Origin: Collinsella aerofaciens
Lineage (GTDB): Bacteria > Actinomycetota > Coriobacteriia > Coriobacteriales > Coriobacteriaceae
Direction of reading: 5' to 3'
Length of the DNA stretch: 54,114 nt
NCBI RefSeq assembly: GCF_015670745.1
Contig: NZ_JADPCH010000016.1
Span: forward strand, 1 to 54,114
Shown here in pieces: positions 15,684 through 23,752 of this stretch. The position numbers and the translations under genes are program-made. Position 1 is the stretch's first letter, and every line of letters begins with the position of its first letter. The notes below the pieces were generated by a model. The model ran no database searches. It was not told where the DNA came from and worked only from the letters and a program-made list of their open reading frames with translations.

Positions 15684-16193
15684 CTAGTTCTCGGCTTGCT
15701 CAACCCGCACCTTGACACGTGTCGGATTGCCGTGGCTGTCGAGGGTCTTGGCATCGAGTGCCTGGATCTCGATGTACGCCTCGCCTTCTTTGATGTCGCC
15801 GGCGGGGCACGTTTCGATTGTCTTGCCGGTCTCGACCACGCCCGATTCATAGATGGTCTCGTCGTTTTGGATCACGCGGAAACGCTGGGGAAACTTGTTG
15901 TCCTGGACGTTTTGCACGTTGACGCGCAGCTTGCCGCCTTTTTGTAGCTGGGCGACTGGTGCGACCGAGATCGTCATCATGTTGTCGCGGACGATGGCGT
16001 CGAGCTCATCTTGGATTTCCTGACGCGTTTTGCCCTCGGCCGTCGTAACCGAAGCGCCCGCCTCGGGTACGGGCTGCGACTGCCAAGCGTATAGTCCTAC
16101 GGCGACAAGGGCACAGACGATGGCCAAGCAGGCAACGATGAGCTTCTTGCGACGACCCAGGCCTGCAAAGTTGGGTGGCTTCTTCGCGCTCAT
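15684..16193 (-). CDS. Single-pass membrane protein with extracellular beta domain, 169 aa
   Basis: The start is ATG 16193, which overlaps the stop codon of the upstream 98-aa gene (ATGA). The longer frame to 16631 runs through that gene and is rejected. A basic cytoplasmic tail precedes one membrane helix (residues about 18-38). The outside domain of about 130 residues contains an Ig-like or beta-sandwich run (MTISVAPVAQLQKGGKLRVN, then RFRVIQNDETIYESG). A single Cys is near residue 132. No catalytic motif is visible. It is probably a membrane-anchored scaffold for the exported proteins that follow. Confidence 0.7.
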   Translation of the reverse strand: MSAKKPPNFAGLGRRKKLIVACLAIVCALVAVGLYAWQSQPVPEAGASVTTAEGKTRQEIQDELDAIVRDNMMTISVAPVAQLQKGGKLRVNVQNVQDNKFPQRFRVIQNDETIYESGVVETGKTIETCPAGDIKEGEAYIEIQALDAKTLDSHGNPTRVKVRVEQAEN

Positions 16194-16486
16194 GCGGCAT
16201 CCTTGGCGGTATAGATGCGCGCAAAGGTGGACGGGTTCGCTCCAAAGAGCATGTGAAGCATCAGGCGGCGTGAGTAGACAAGCTCGTCGAAGTCGGGAGG
16301 GAGCTCGATGTCGTGGATATGCGCGATGCGGTGGGCGAGCGCCGAGAACGACTCGGGGTCGCAGATCACATCGGTGGTAACGTGGTAGACCGTCGTATCG
16401 GGGAATGCCTCTTCGTCGAAAGGCAGGAGATGGGGATCGTCGTCGACTTCGATGGCGATGCCGTACTGGGGCCAGTAATATGCCAT
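16190..16486 (-). CDS. Small hypothetical protein, 98 aa
   Basis: First gene of the exported-protein operon, with GGGAGGT before ATG 16486. It has no signal peptide, so it probably stays in the cytoplasm. The N-terminal YGIAIEVDDDPH followed by PFDEEAFPDTTVYHVTTDVI and a helical end loosely recalls the core of DUF559/Vsr-type endonuclease folds, but the catalytic lysine of a PD-(D/E)xK site is not evident. Function unknown. Its stop codon overlaps the next start codon, so its translation is coupled to that of the membrane protein downstream. Confidence 0.6.
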   Translation of the reverse strand: MAYYWPQYGIAIEVDDDPHLLPFDEEAFPDTTVYHVTTDVICDPESFSALAHRIAHIHDIELPPDFDELVYSRRLMLHMLFGANPSTFARIYTAKDAA

Positions 16487-16560
16487 GGGAACCTCCCTGC
16501 TTCTGGGGCCAAAACTTCTGTCGGTTTTGGCTGTTGATGCCGACGGTATCAGCCACTACT

Positions 16561-16593
16561 TGACCAATTGCTGACCAAATGCTTGACGGATTG
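16561..16593. promoter_or_regulatory. Three 11-bp direct repeats, possible regulator site
   Basis: TGACCAATTGC (16561-16571), TGACCAAATGC (16572-16582) and TTGACGGATTG (16583-16593) follow each other without gaps. The first two differ at one position; the third is degenerate. An 11-bp period puts each copy on nearly the same DNA face, as in tandem sites of response regulators. The regulator is unknown. Confidence 0.5.
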
Positions 16594-16722
16594 GTGTCTC
16601 CGCAGGTAAAAGGCGGCAAAAAATACTCCAACTTTTTTCAAGCGACAATCGCGCGGTCGGCGACGGCGGGGCCATATGTGTCAAAAGCATCGTCTGCCGA
16701 GGAAATCAAGCCGCTCGCCGAA

Positions 16723-16750
16723 TTGCACGAACGTAAAAATCGCCAATTAT
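16723..16750 (+). promoter_or_regulatory. Candidate promoter for the lactate dehydrogenase/Etf operon
   Basis: TTGCAC (16723-16728), 16-base spacer, AATTAT (16745-16750). It would give a leader of about 75 bases before the GTG at 16833. Confidence 0.35.
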
Positions 16751-16832
16751 GGAGACGGTCTCGAACACGTCGACGAAACGATGCGGTAACATCTCCCTGC
16801 AAACACTGTAGTTAGCTAAAGGGGGAGTTCGC

Positions 16833-18434
16833 GTGTCTGCAACCATCAAACCCTTCACCGACGAGTTCGAAGAGTATGGTCGCGATGAGTCTCGCGCATC
16901 GGGCGAGGCCTCGAGCATCTCGTTTCCGACAACGGAAGACGAGGTCCGTGCCATTTTGGAAAAGCTCCATGCCGAGCGTGTCCCGGTAACGGTTCAGGGC
17001 GCCCGAACCGGCCTTGCCGCCGGTGCCGTGCCCCACGGCGGGCATATCCTCAATACTTCCCGTATGAATCGCTACTTAGGCCTTCGCCGCGATGAACAAG
17101 GCCAATTTCTGCTGCGCGTGGAGCCGGGCGTTGTGCTCTCGGAGCTGCGCAAGCAGCTGAGCAAGAAGGTGCTGCCGACTGCTGGTTGGGACCAGGCATC
17201 GCTTGAGGCCTACGAGGAGTTCCAAGAGGCCCCCGAGCAGTTCTTTCCCACCGATCCCACCGAGGCATCTGCCTGTCTGGGCGGCATGGCGGCATGTAAC
17301 GCCTCTGGTGCCCGCAGCTACGCCTACGGTCCCATGCGCCCACATATCACGGGACTCCACGTCGCGCTGGCTGATGGCGATTTGCTTGAGCTTCAGCGCG
17401 GCGAGGCTTTTGCCCAGGGCCGCCACCTGTCGCTCGTGACGGCAGTGGGCCGTACGCTCGAGCTCGATCTTCCCGGCTATACCATGCCCAAGACAAAAAA
17501 TGCCTCAGGCTATTTCGTTGCGGACGAAATGGACGCCATCGACCTCTTTATCGGTGCTTGCGGCACGCTCGGCGTTATCACCGAGCTCGAGATTGCCCTG
17601 CAGGCGGCGCCTGCGGTCGTTTGGGGTGTGAGCTGCTTTTTCAATAGCGAAGACAAGGCCGTGTCCTTTACCGATTCCATGCGTCCCGTCCTGTCCCATG
17701 CGGCTGCCATCGAGTACTTCGACGCTGGCGCCCTGGATATTCTACGTCGCCAGCGCGAGCAGTCGACGGCGTTTGCCTCGCTGCCGGCGCTCGACAAAGA
17801 GGCCAAGGTCTGTGTCTACGTGGAGCTCGACTGCGATGACGAGGCCCAGGCGACCGAGGAACTGTACCACCTGGGATGGGTGCTCGAGTTTGCGGGTGGC
17901 CGCGACGATGCGACATGGGTCGCGCGCACCGAGGTTGATCGCGAGTGCCAGCGGTTCTTCCGCCATGCGGTCCCCGAGAGCGTCAACATGCTTATCGACG
18001 AGCGTCGCCGCACGGATCCCACCATCACCAAACTGGGTTCGGACATGTCGGTGCCCAATGCACGCCTTGCCGATGTCGTGGCCCTCTATCGCCGCACACT
18101 GGCCGAAAGCGGGCTTGAATCTGCTGCCTGGGGGCACATCGGTAACAACCATCTGCATGTGAACATCCTGCCGCGCGATGCGCAGGACTACCGTCGCGGT
18201 GGCGAGCTGTTTGCCCAGTGGGCTGCGGAGGTAACGGCTATGGGCGGTGCCGTTTCTGCCGAGCACGGCGTCGGCAAGATCAAGGCGGGCTTCTTAGAGA
18301 CGATGTACGGTCACGAGGCCATGGTCGAGTCGGCGCGGCTCAAGCTCCAGCTCGATCCCGACGGGCAGCTGGGTCGCGGCAACCTGTTTTCGGAGAAGCT
18401 CTTGGATGAGCTTGTCCAGAAAGGGGGCGCGTGA
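16833..18434 (+). CDS. FAD-linked 2-hydroxyacid (lactate/glycolate) dehydrogenase, LctD/GlcD-like
   Basis: A 533-aa flavoprotein of the FAD-binding PCMH type with C-terminal FAD-oxidase domain. The FAD pyrophosphate region contains PVTVQGARTGLAAGAVPHGG, followed by GGMAACNASGARSYAYG and an ACGTLGVITE segment. The C-terminal part contains WGHIGNNHLHVNI and the terminal AEHGVGKIK motif typical of D-lactate and glycolate dehydrogenases. GTG 16833 has GGGGGAG upstream. The stop overlaps the following etfB region (GTGA), and etfB and ferredoxin-etfA follow. That arrangement matches the lactate dehydrogenase/Etf complexes of anaerobes such as Acetobacterium, where lactate oxidation by NAD+ is driven by reduced ferredoxin. 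The exact substrate (D-lactate, glycolate or another 2-hydroxyacid) cannot be read from sequence. Confidence 0.85.
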   Translation: MSATIKPFTDEFEEYGRDESRASGEASSISFPTTEDEVRAILEKLHAERVPVTVQGARTGLAAGAVPHGGHILNTSRMNRYLGLRRDEQGQFLLRVEPGVVLSELRKQLSKKVLPTAGWDQASLEAYEEFQEAPEQFFPTDPTEASACLGGMAACNASGARSYAYGPMRPHITGLHVALADGDLLELQRGEAFAQGRHLSLVTAVGRTLELDLPGYTMPKTKNASGYFVADEMDAIDLFIGACGTLGVITELEIALQAAPAVVWGVSCFFNSEDKAVSFTDSMRPVLSHAAAIEYFDAGALDILRRQREQSTAFASLPALDKEAKVCVYVELDCDDEAQATEELYHLGWVLEFAGGRDDATWVARTEVDRECQRFFRHAVPESVNMLIDERRRTDPTITKLGSDMSVPNARLADVVALYRRTLAESGLESAAWGHIGNNHLHVNILPRDAQDYRRGGELFAQWAAEVTAMGGAVSAEHGVGKIKAGFLETMYGHEAMVESARLKLQLDPDGQLGRGNLFSEKLLDELVQKGGA

Positions 18435-18436
18435 AG

Positions 18437-19252
18437 ATGAGCGATTTCCATATGGTGGTGTGCGTCAAGGCCGTGCCGGGCAGCACCGAGGTCAAGATGG
18501 ACCCCAAGACCAATACCATCGTGCGCGATGGCAAGCAGGCGGTCATTAATCCCTTTGATGCGAGCGCTTTGGAATGCGCGCTGGCGCTGAAAGACGACTT
18601 TATCGGCTTTGGCATGGACGTGCGCGTAACGGTGGTGTCGATGGGCATCCCCGCGACCGAGTCGCTGCTGCGCGACTGCATCGCCCGCGGTGCCGACGAC
18701 GCGCTGCTGCTGACCGATCGCGCCTTTGCAGGTGCCGATACCCTGGCGACCACCTATGCCCTCAAGTGCGGCATCGAGGCGCTCGACGAGGACTTCGACC
18801 TGCTCATCTGCGGCAAGATGGCGGTGGATGGCGATACGGCCCAGATTGGTCCCGAGCTTGCCGGTGCCTTTGAGATTCCCTGCGTGACCGACGTGAGTTG
18901 CGTGCAGAGCGCGGGCTTTACGACCTGTGGCTCGCTGGCGCTCATTCACGGATGCGATGCCGGCGAGGAGACGGTGTATCTTGAGATGCCGTGCGCGATG
19001 ACGACTGCCAAGGAGATTGGCCAGTTGCGTATGCCGAGTATTGCCGGTATTCGCGCGGCGGAGGAGGCGGACGTGCGCGTGGTCAGTGCCGCCGACGTGA
19101 ACGCCGACCCCGCGCGTTGCGGTCTTGCCGGGTCGCCGACACAGGTCGTGCGCTCGTTTGTGCCCGACCGTGACCAAACGTGCGAGGCCGTTGAGGGAAC
19201 GGCGTCCGAGCAGGCGGTAAAACTTGCCAAGATTATCGAGGGGATGGCATAG
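18437..19252 (+). CDS. etfB: Electron transfer flavoprotein beta subunit
   Basis: About 271 aa, with the family N-terminus MVVCVKAVPGS and the NPFDASALECAL region. DLLICGKMAVDGDTAQIGPELA is the conserved EtfB signature for nucleotide binding, and a TTAKEIGQLRMPS stretch follows. The start is placed at ATG 18437, 9 bases after AAGGGGG; the GTG at 18431 overlapping the previous stop is an alternative with tight spacing. In the bifurcating complex EtfB binds the NAD-linked FAD where electron pairs split. It ends 1 base before the ATG that should begin etfA. Confidence 0.9.
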   Translation: MSDFHMVVCVKAVPGSTEVKMDPKTNTIVRDGKQAVINPFDASALECALALKDDFIGFGMDVRVTVVSMGIPATESLLRDCIARGADDALLLTDRAFAGADTLATTYALKCGIEALDEDFDLLICGKMAVDGDTAQIGPELAGAFEIPCVTDVSCVQSAGFTTCGSLALIHGCDAGEETVYLEMPCAMTTAKEIGQLRMPSIAGIRAAEEADVRVVSAADVNADPARCGLAGSPTQVVRSFVPDRDQTCEAVEGTASEQAVKLAKIIEGMA

Positions 19253-19261
19253 ATGAGCTGA

Positions 19262-20458
19262 CTGATTATCGATAGCGAAACCTGTATCGGCTGCGGTCGC
19301 TGCGTTCGTGCCTGTGCCTCGGGCGGCATCGTAGTGGAAGGCGAGCGACCCAACCGATGCGCCCATGTAACCGACGGCTGCATCCTATGCGGTGGGTGTG
19401 TCGACGCCTGCCCTGTCAACGCTATCTCGATCGAGCGTGACGAGGCTGCTGGTGCGGTGGACCTTGATGCATATCGAGACATTTGGGTATTCGCGCAGAC
19501 CGACGAGCGCGATACGGTGACTCCCGTTGCCTATGAGCTTATGGGCAAGGGGCGCGAGCTTGCCGATGCTCGCGGCTGCCGTCTGGTGGCACTGGTCGGC
19601 ATGAGCCCCGAGGGCTCGCTCGGGGACCTGGAGCATCTGGTTTGCGCGGGCGCCGACGAAGTCCTGGCCTGTCGCGACGAGCGCCTGCGCCAAAACGATG
19701 CGGAGGTCTACGCCCGCTTGATCTGCGATTTGGTAGCCGAACGCAAACCCGAGGCCATCCTATACGGTGCGACCGCTTTTGGTCGCGAACTGGCACCCGG
19801 CGTTGCCGTGCGTTTGCAGACGGGCCTTACGGCTGACTGCACCGTACTTTCGATGGATACAGAGACGGGACTGCTGCAACAGACGCGTCCGGCGTTTGGC
19901 GGCAACCTGATGGCCACCATCATTTGCCCCAACCACCGTCCGCAGATGGCAACGGTGCGCCCCGGTATCTTTAAGGCTCCCGACTTCGACTACGGCCGCT
20001 CTGGCACGATCACCCAGATATCGCTTGCGGATGATGCTAAGGCTCGTGTCGAGATCTCGATTCCCGCCGAGGAGTGGGGACAGCAGCCCTCGATCGCCAA
20101 TGCCGAGCGCCTGGTCGTGGTGGGTCGCGGCATTGGTTCCAAGAAAAACCTGCCGCTGATGCGAAGGCTCGCCGAGGCCCTGGGAGCCGAGCTCGGCTGC
20201 ACGCGACCTGTCGTGGAGGCCGGCTGGTTGGAGTATCGCCATCAGATTGGCCAGACGGGTGTATCGGTCTCGCCCAAGCTCCTCGTGAGCATCGGTGTCT
20301 CGGGTGCCATCCAGCATCTCGCCGGCATCGGTGGGGCGGAGTGCGTTGTCGCCATCAACGAGGACCCAGATGCCCCCATTTTTGGTGCTGCCCAGTACAA
20401 GGTTGTTGGGGACGCCGTCGAGGTTGTCGAGGAGCTGCTGGCCCAGCTTGAGCGCTAG
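19262..20458 (+). CDS. etfA: Ferredoxin-fused electron transfer flavoprotein alpha subunit; start disrupted
   Basis: The expected start ATG AGC at 19253 is followed immediately by TGA (19259-19261), after which the frame is open to 20458. The open part begins LIIDSETCIGCGRC and contains two 4Fe-4S motifs (CX2CX2CX3C at CIGCGRCVRAC and CILCGGCVDAC), then the Etf alpha domain. The FAD site GQTGVSVSPKLLVSIGVSGAIQHLAG-type segment is intact near the C-terminus. A GTG at 19334 lies after the first cluster and would remove it. The first cluster lies upstream of that GTG, so a functional protein probably starts above it, by a rare codon (CTG 19262 or ATT 19265) or by readthrough. Otherwise the gene is a recent nonsense mutant or the base is an error. 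It overlaps the convergent HD gene by 4 bases. Confidence 0.75.
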   Translation: MIIDSETCIGCGRCVRACASGGIVVEGERPNRCAHVTDGCILCGGCVDACPVNAISIERDEAAGAVDLDAYRDIWVFAQTDERDTVTPVAYELMGKGRELADARGCRLVALVGMSPEGSLGDLEHLVCAGADEVLACRDERLRQNDAEVYARLICDLVAERKPEAILYGATAFGRELAPGVAVRLQTGLTADCTVLSMDTETGLLQQTRPAFGGNLMATIICPNHRPQMATVRPGIFKAPDFDYGRSGTITQISLADDAKARVEISIPAEEWGQQPSIANAERLVVVGRGIGSKKNLPLMRRLAEALGAELGCTRPVVEAGWLEYRHQIGQTGVSVSPKLLVSIGVSGAIQHLAGIGGAECVVAINEDPDAPIFGAAQYKVVGDAVEVVEELLAQLER

Positions 20459-21267
20459 GCGCGCGCCAGCCAGTCGCGCATCTCGTCCTTTAGACGGCTC
20501 CAGGTTGCCTGCGTGGCGGGATCGGTAAAGGGGCGCACAATGCCAAAGGGTGCGTCGAGCAGGCGGTAGATATCGCCCTGCTCGCGCGCCAGCGCGCGGC
20601 TTGCCGGATAGACGAGCTCAAACATAAAGCAGATAAGCCCCACCAGGTAGTCCGCCGGCTCGTTGCGCTCGTCGCGCGCGACGCACCGATGCTCGTCAAA
20701 GGCGGCAAGCGTCGGTACCGAAAAGCGACTTGCTAGAAACGCGTCCTCATCCACTTTAAGGATGGTGTCGACGGTGCTGTCGGCGATGGTGCGCATAATG
20801 TCGATCTTGTCACCATCGCGCACGATATCGCAGAAGCTCCGCGTGCGCTCGTCGAGCTGCGCGGGTAGACGGAAATCGCTGTGATAGGCAATGCTCGCTC
20901 GGATGAGCTCATCTTCTGCCGGGTCATCGATAAAGTCGCGAATGCTCGTTACGGCGGGTGCATCGGCGGGATTCTCGCCAAAGAGGACCTCGATGCCCAG
21001 CGCCGCATGGCTCATGCTCTCGGCGTCCTTAAAGGTGTCCCAGCGTCGCAGCTGCTCAAAGCGGCCCATATCGTGTAGCAGGCCGCAAAGCCATGCCAGG
21101 TCAATATCTTCTGACGACCAGCCCTGCTCGCGCGCTACGGCATCGCATGCCTCGGCCACGTGGTACGTATGCTCGATTTTGAGCGCGATGCGTGGGTTGG
21201 TGGCGTCGTAGGCATCGGTGTAGCTTTTGAAGGCCGCGCGCGCCCGGTCTCGATCGATAGCTGTCAT
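20455..21267 (-). CDS. HD-domain phosphohydrolase-like protein
   Basis: A 270-aa protein with an HD fold. HTYHV supplies the first histidine, LCGLLHDMGRFEQL the HD pair, and VRDGDKIDIMR the final aspartate, so the metal site is complete. The helical C-terminal extension has no second domain. HD proteins hydrolyse phosphate esters, nucleotides or cyclic nucleotides; the substrate here is unknown. Convergent with etfA and divergent from azlC; apparently monocistronic. Confidence 0.85.
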   Translation of the reverse strand: MTAIDRDRARAAFKSYTDAYDATNPRIALKIEHTYHVAEACDAVAREQGWSSEDIDLAWLCGLLHDMGRFEQLRRWDTFKDAESMSHAALGIEVLFGENPADAPAVTSIRDFIDDPAEDELIRASIAYHSDFRLPAQLDERTRSFCDIVRDGDKIDIMRTIADSTVDTILKVDEDAFLASRFSVPTLAAFDEHRCVARDERNEPADYLVGLICFMFELVYPASRALAREQGDIYRLLDAPFGIVRPFTDPATQATWSRLKDEMRDWLARA

Positions 21268-21393
21268 AATGACTTCCTAAAAAGTTGTGTCTTTCGATCC
21301 GGTGGCAATTGTAGGTGAACTCGGTTGCTGCCGGATGATGATTCTGCCGTGTCGCTACATGCGGCTCGGAGACCTTGTCAGGATGAGAAACGT

Positions 21394-22086
21394 ATGGTGC
21401 TCAAAATCGTTAGAACCGTCTGGCCAGTGATGCTTACCTATGTTGCAATAGGCGCGCCGTGCGGAATGATCATGGGGCAGACGGGAATGGAGCCCTGGAT
21501 GGTCTTTGCTCTAAGCAGTACGTTTGTGACGGGCAGCGGCCAGTTTATGATCTGCAACCTGTGGCTGGCGGGTGTGCCTGCAGCATCGATCGTCGCGAGC
21601 GTTGCCGCCATCTCCTCGCGTTTTGCGCTTTACTCGGCATCGATCGCACCGCATCTGAGGGGTGCCTCGAAGCGTCAGACGCTGGCTGTTGCCGCGACAC
21701 TTACCGAGGAGGCGTATGGCATCTCGCTTGCCAAGTTGGTTGAAGGGGAGGATTGGGGCCCGCGCGAGTCCTTTGTGCTCAACGTGATCCTCATCGCAAC
21801 ATGGGGCGTTTCGTGTACGATGGGCGCCATCGTCGGCGCCGTTGTCGATGTTCCCACCGCCATTGCAGCCTTTGTCTGCACCTCGCTCTTTATCTGCCTG
21901 CTCTTTTCGCAGCGGCTGTCGCGCGGCAACGTTGTCGCGGCGGTTTCGGGCGCGGTGTCCGTCGCCGTATGCAAGTTCTTGGGCCTCGCGAATATTGCCG
22001 TGCCGGCAAGCGTCGTGGTCGGCATTGCCATTGCGCTGGCGTGCGATGCTGTATTTGACGGAAGAGGTGCCCGCGATGCCCGCTAA
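21394..22086 (+). CDS. azlC: AzlC-type branched-chain amino acid exporter subunit
   Basis: A 230-aa integral membrane protein with about five to six helices. WPVMLTYVAIGAPCGMIMGQTG and SGQFMICNLW match the AzlC/LIV-E family, which exports branched-chain amino acids together with a small AzlD subunit. ATG 21394 has AGGATGAG upstream; the longer frame to 21325 has no support. The 3' end overlaps azlD by 11 bases. Confidence 0.9.
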   Translation: MVLKIVRTVWPVMLTYVAIGAPCGMIMGQTGMEPWMVFALSSTFVTGSGQFMICNLWLAGVPAASIVASVAAISSRFALYSASIAPHLRGASKRQTLAVAATLTEEAYGISLAKLVEGEDWGPRESFVLNVILIATWGVSCTMGAIVGAVVDVPTAIAAFVCTSLFICLLFSQRLSRGNVVAAVSGAVSVAVCKFLGLANIAVPASVVVGIAIALACDAVFDGRGARDAR

Positions 22087-22399
22087 CGAGTTCTTGGTTC
22101 TGTGGCTGTCGTCGTGGGCTGCTATCGCGTTCTTTCGCATCGCGCCGGCGTTCGCCTTGCGCGGGCGGACCCTGTCGCCCCGCATTACCGAGGCCCTGGG
22201 CTATATCCCGCCCGCTGCCTTTGCCGCGCTGGTCGCCAACGACTTGGTGAGCCCCGGCGCGTTCGACGCGGGACTCTGGCCTGCCTTGGTTCCCTGGATT
22301 GCGGCCACCGGCGTCGTGGCGGTGGCAATCAAGACAAAGTCGATGTTGTGGTGCTGCGTTTCGGGCATCGTGTTCTATATCGTTTTGAGCCTCGTATAG
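22076..22399 (+). CDS. azlD: AzlD-type branched-chain amino acid exporter small subunit
   Basis: A 107-aa protein with three to four membrane helices, the expected size of AzlD. It contains the conserved FRIAPAFALRGR and GYIPPAAFAALVAND segments. It starts at ATG 22076 inside the end of azlC, showing coupled translation. Together they should form one exporter; the presence of a full livJHMGF importer elsewhere in the window means this strain both imports and exports these amino acids. Confidence 0.9.
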   Translation: MPANEFLVLWLSSWAAIAFFRIAPAFALRGRTLSPRITEALGYIPPAAFAALVANDLVSPGAFDAGLWPALVPWIAATGVVAVAIKTKSMLWCCVSGIVFYIVLSLV

Positions 22400-22540
22400 G
22401 AGCAGGACGCGTTATCGTCCCAGCTTAACGAATCGAATTTCTCACCGAGGCGGTCTGCTTCTTCTGGTACCATGGTCAAACTTTACTGTAGCAAAGCGTG
22501 ACGTGGGCTTTTGTTCTGCGTCAGCGGAAATGGGGGTTTC

Positions 22541-23563
22541 ATGGCACAGGAAGCGACCGCCAACGAGCAAAAGAAATTCAAGGTCCCGCGTATCCCGGGC
22601 GACATCATGATCTATCCGATGATCGTCGGCCTTTTGCTCAATACCTTCTGCCCGCAGGTCTTTGAGGTCGGCGGCTTCTTTACGGCTGCCTGCCGCGGCG
22701 GCTCCAACACCATCGTTGCCGCGATCTTGCTGTTCGTGGGCGCCGGCATCAGCTTTAAGTCCACGCCGGGCGCCATCAAGACCGGCATCGTCGTGCTGAT
22801 TCCCAAGCTGGTCGTCGCAGCGGCTCTCGGCCTAGGCGTGGCATATTTCTTTAACGACAACTTCCTGGGTCTGAGCTCCGTGTCTATCATCGGCGGCATT
22901 ACGTTTTGCAACATGGCGCTCTATACGGGCATCATGGGCGAGTTCGGCGATGAGTCCGAGCAGGGCGCCGTCGGTATCCTGTTCTTTACGGCCGGCCCCG
23001 CCGTCACGATGATCATCCTTGGTGTTTCGGGTCTTGCCAACATCCCTGTCGGTACTATCATCGGCTCCATTTTGCCGCTCGTTATCGGCATGGTTCTGGG
23101 CAACCTGTTCCCGTTTATCAAGAACCTGCTGGTTCCCGGCGCCAATCCCGCGATCGCTGTAATTGGTTTTCAGCTCGGTGCGTCCATGAGCCTGTCGAGC
23201 TTCATCGCCGGTGGTATTTCCGGCATCTTGCTGGGCCTTGTCACGCTGTTTGTCGTCGGTCCCATCACCTTTGCGTTCGAGCGCCTGTGCGGTGGTAACG
23301 GCAAGGCTGCCGTGGCTTGTTCCACCATCGCCGGCACGGCTATGACCACGCCGGTTGCTCTCGCCGAGGTCGCGCCGCGCTACGCCGAGCTTGCGTCCAC
23401 CGCGTACGCCCAGATCGCCACTGCCGTTATCATCACGGCAATCATGGCTCCGATTCTGACCGGCTGGGTCGACAAGAAGTTCTGCCAGGGCAAGGAGGAC
23501 CTGTCGCCTGCCGGTGTCGAGGCCATCGAGGAGGCCGTCGCGACCGACATCGATGGCGAGTAA
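22541..23563 (+). CDS. kdgT: 2-keto-3-deoxygluconate permease
   Basis: A 340-aa membrane protein with about ten helices matching the KdgT family (PRIPGDIMIYPMIVGLLLNT, GGSNTIVAAILLFVGAGI, GGITFCNMALYTGIMGEFGD, CSTIAGTAMTTPVALAEV). Members take up 2-keto-3-deoxygluconate, a pectin and hexuronate breakdown product, with protons. The start is ATG 22541, shortly after a GGGGG stretch. It is single-gene, with a terminator behind it. No kdgK, kdgA or pectinase genes are in the window. Confidence 0.88.
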   Translation: MAQEATANEQKKFKVPRIPGDIMIYPMIVGLLLNTFCPQVFEVGGFFTAACRGGSNTIVAAILLFVGAGISFKSTPGAIKTGIVVLIPKLVVAAALGLGVAYFFNDNFLGLSSVSIIGGITFCNMALYTGIMGEFGDESEQGAVGILFFTAGPAVTMIILGVSGLANIPVGTIIGSILPLVIGMVLGNLFPFIKNLLVPGANPAIAVIGFQLGASMSLSSFIAGGISGILLGLVTLFVVGPITFAFERLCGGNGKAAVACSTIAGTAMTTPVALAEVAPRYAELASTAYAQIATAVIITAIMAPILTGWVDKKFCQGKEDLSPAGVEAIEEAVATDIDGE

Positions 23564-23610
23564 CGGCCGTTACCGATAATTGATTCCGGCGTGCAATTCG
23601 CGCCGTCCGA

Positions 23611-23653
23611 GCGCCCGAACAGAAACTGTTTTGCAGTGATGTTCGGGCGCTTT
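23611..23653 (+). terminator. Intrinsic terminator after kdgT
   Basis: GCGCCCGAAC (23611-23620) pairs perfectly with GTTCGGGCGC (23641-23650), followed by TTTGC. The loop is 20 bases. Confidence 0.7.
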
Positions 23654-23752
23654 GCTATGATTCCCTTTACCCCTGCGGAGTAAAGGGGTGTTTATTGCCC
23701 TGATTCGAATTGGGCGATTCTGACCATTCGGATATTGAAGGGATGGCGTCTA

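Larger units (their letters stand above)
16487..16832. other. Divergent intergenic region between exported-protein and lactate operons
   Basis: 346 bases with no convincing gene. It contains an inverted repeat GCCAAAAC (16508-16515) / GTTTTGGC (16524-16531) just upstream of the minus-strand operon, three 11-bp-phased direct repeats (16561-16593), and a plausible plus-strand promoter near 16723-16750. It is more AT-rich than the flanking genes. Confidence 0.6.

Noticed and set aside
15684-16631. 315-codon start for the one-helix membrane protein
   Set aside because: The extra 146 codons run out of frame through the 98-aa gene, which has its own ribosome site; the ATGA overlap at 16190-16193 gives the better start.
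19259-19261. Selenocysteine at the TGA of etfA
   Set aside because: The position is not a conserved catalytic site in Etf alpha and no clear SECIS hairpin was recognised directly after it; mutation, error or alternative start is simpler.
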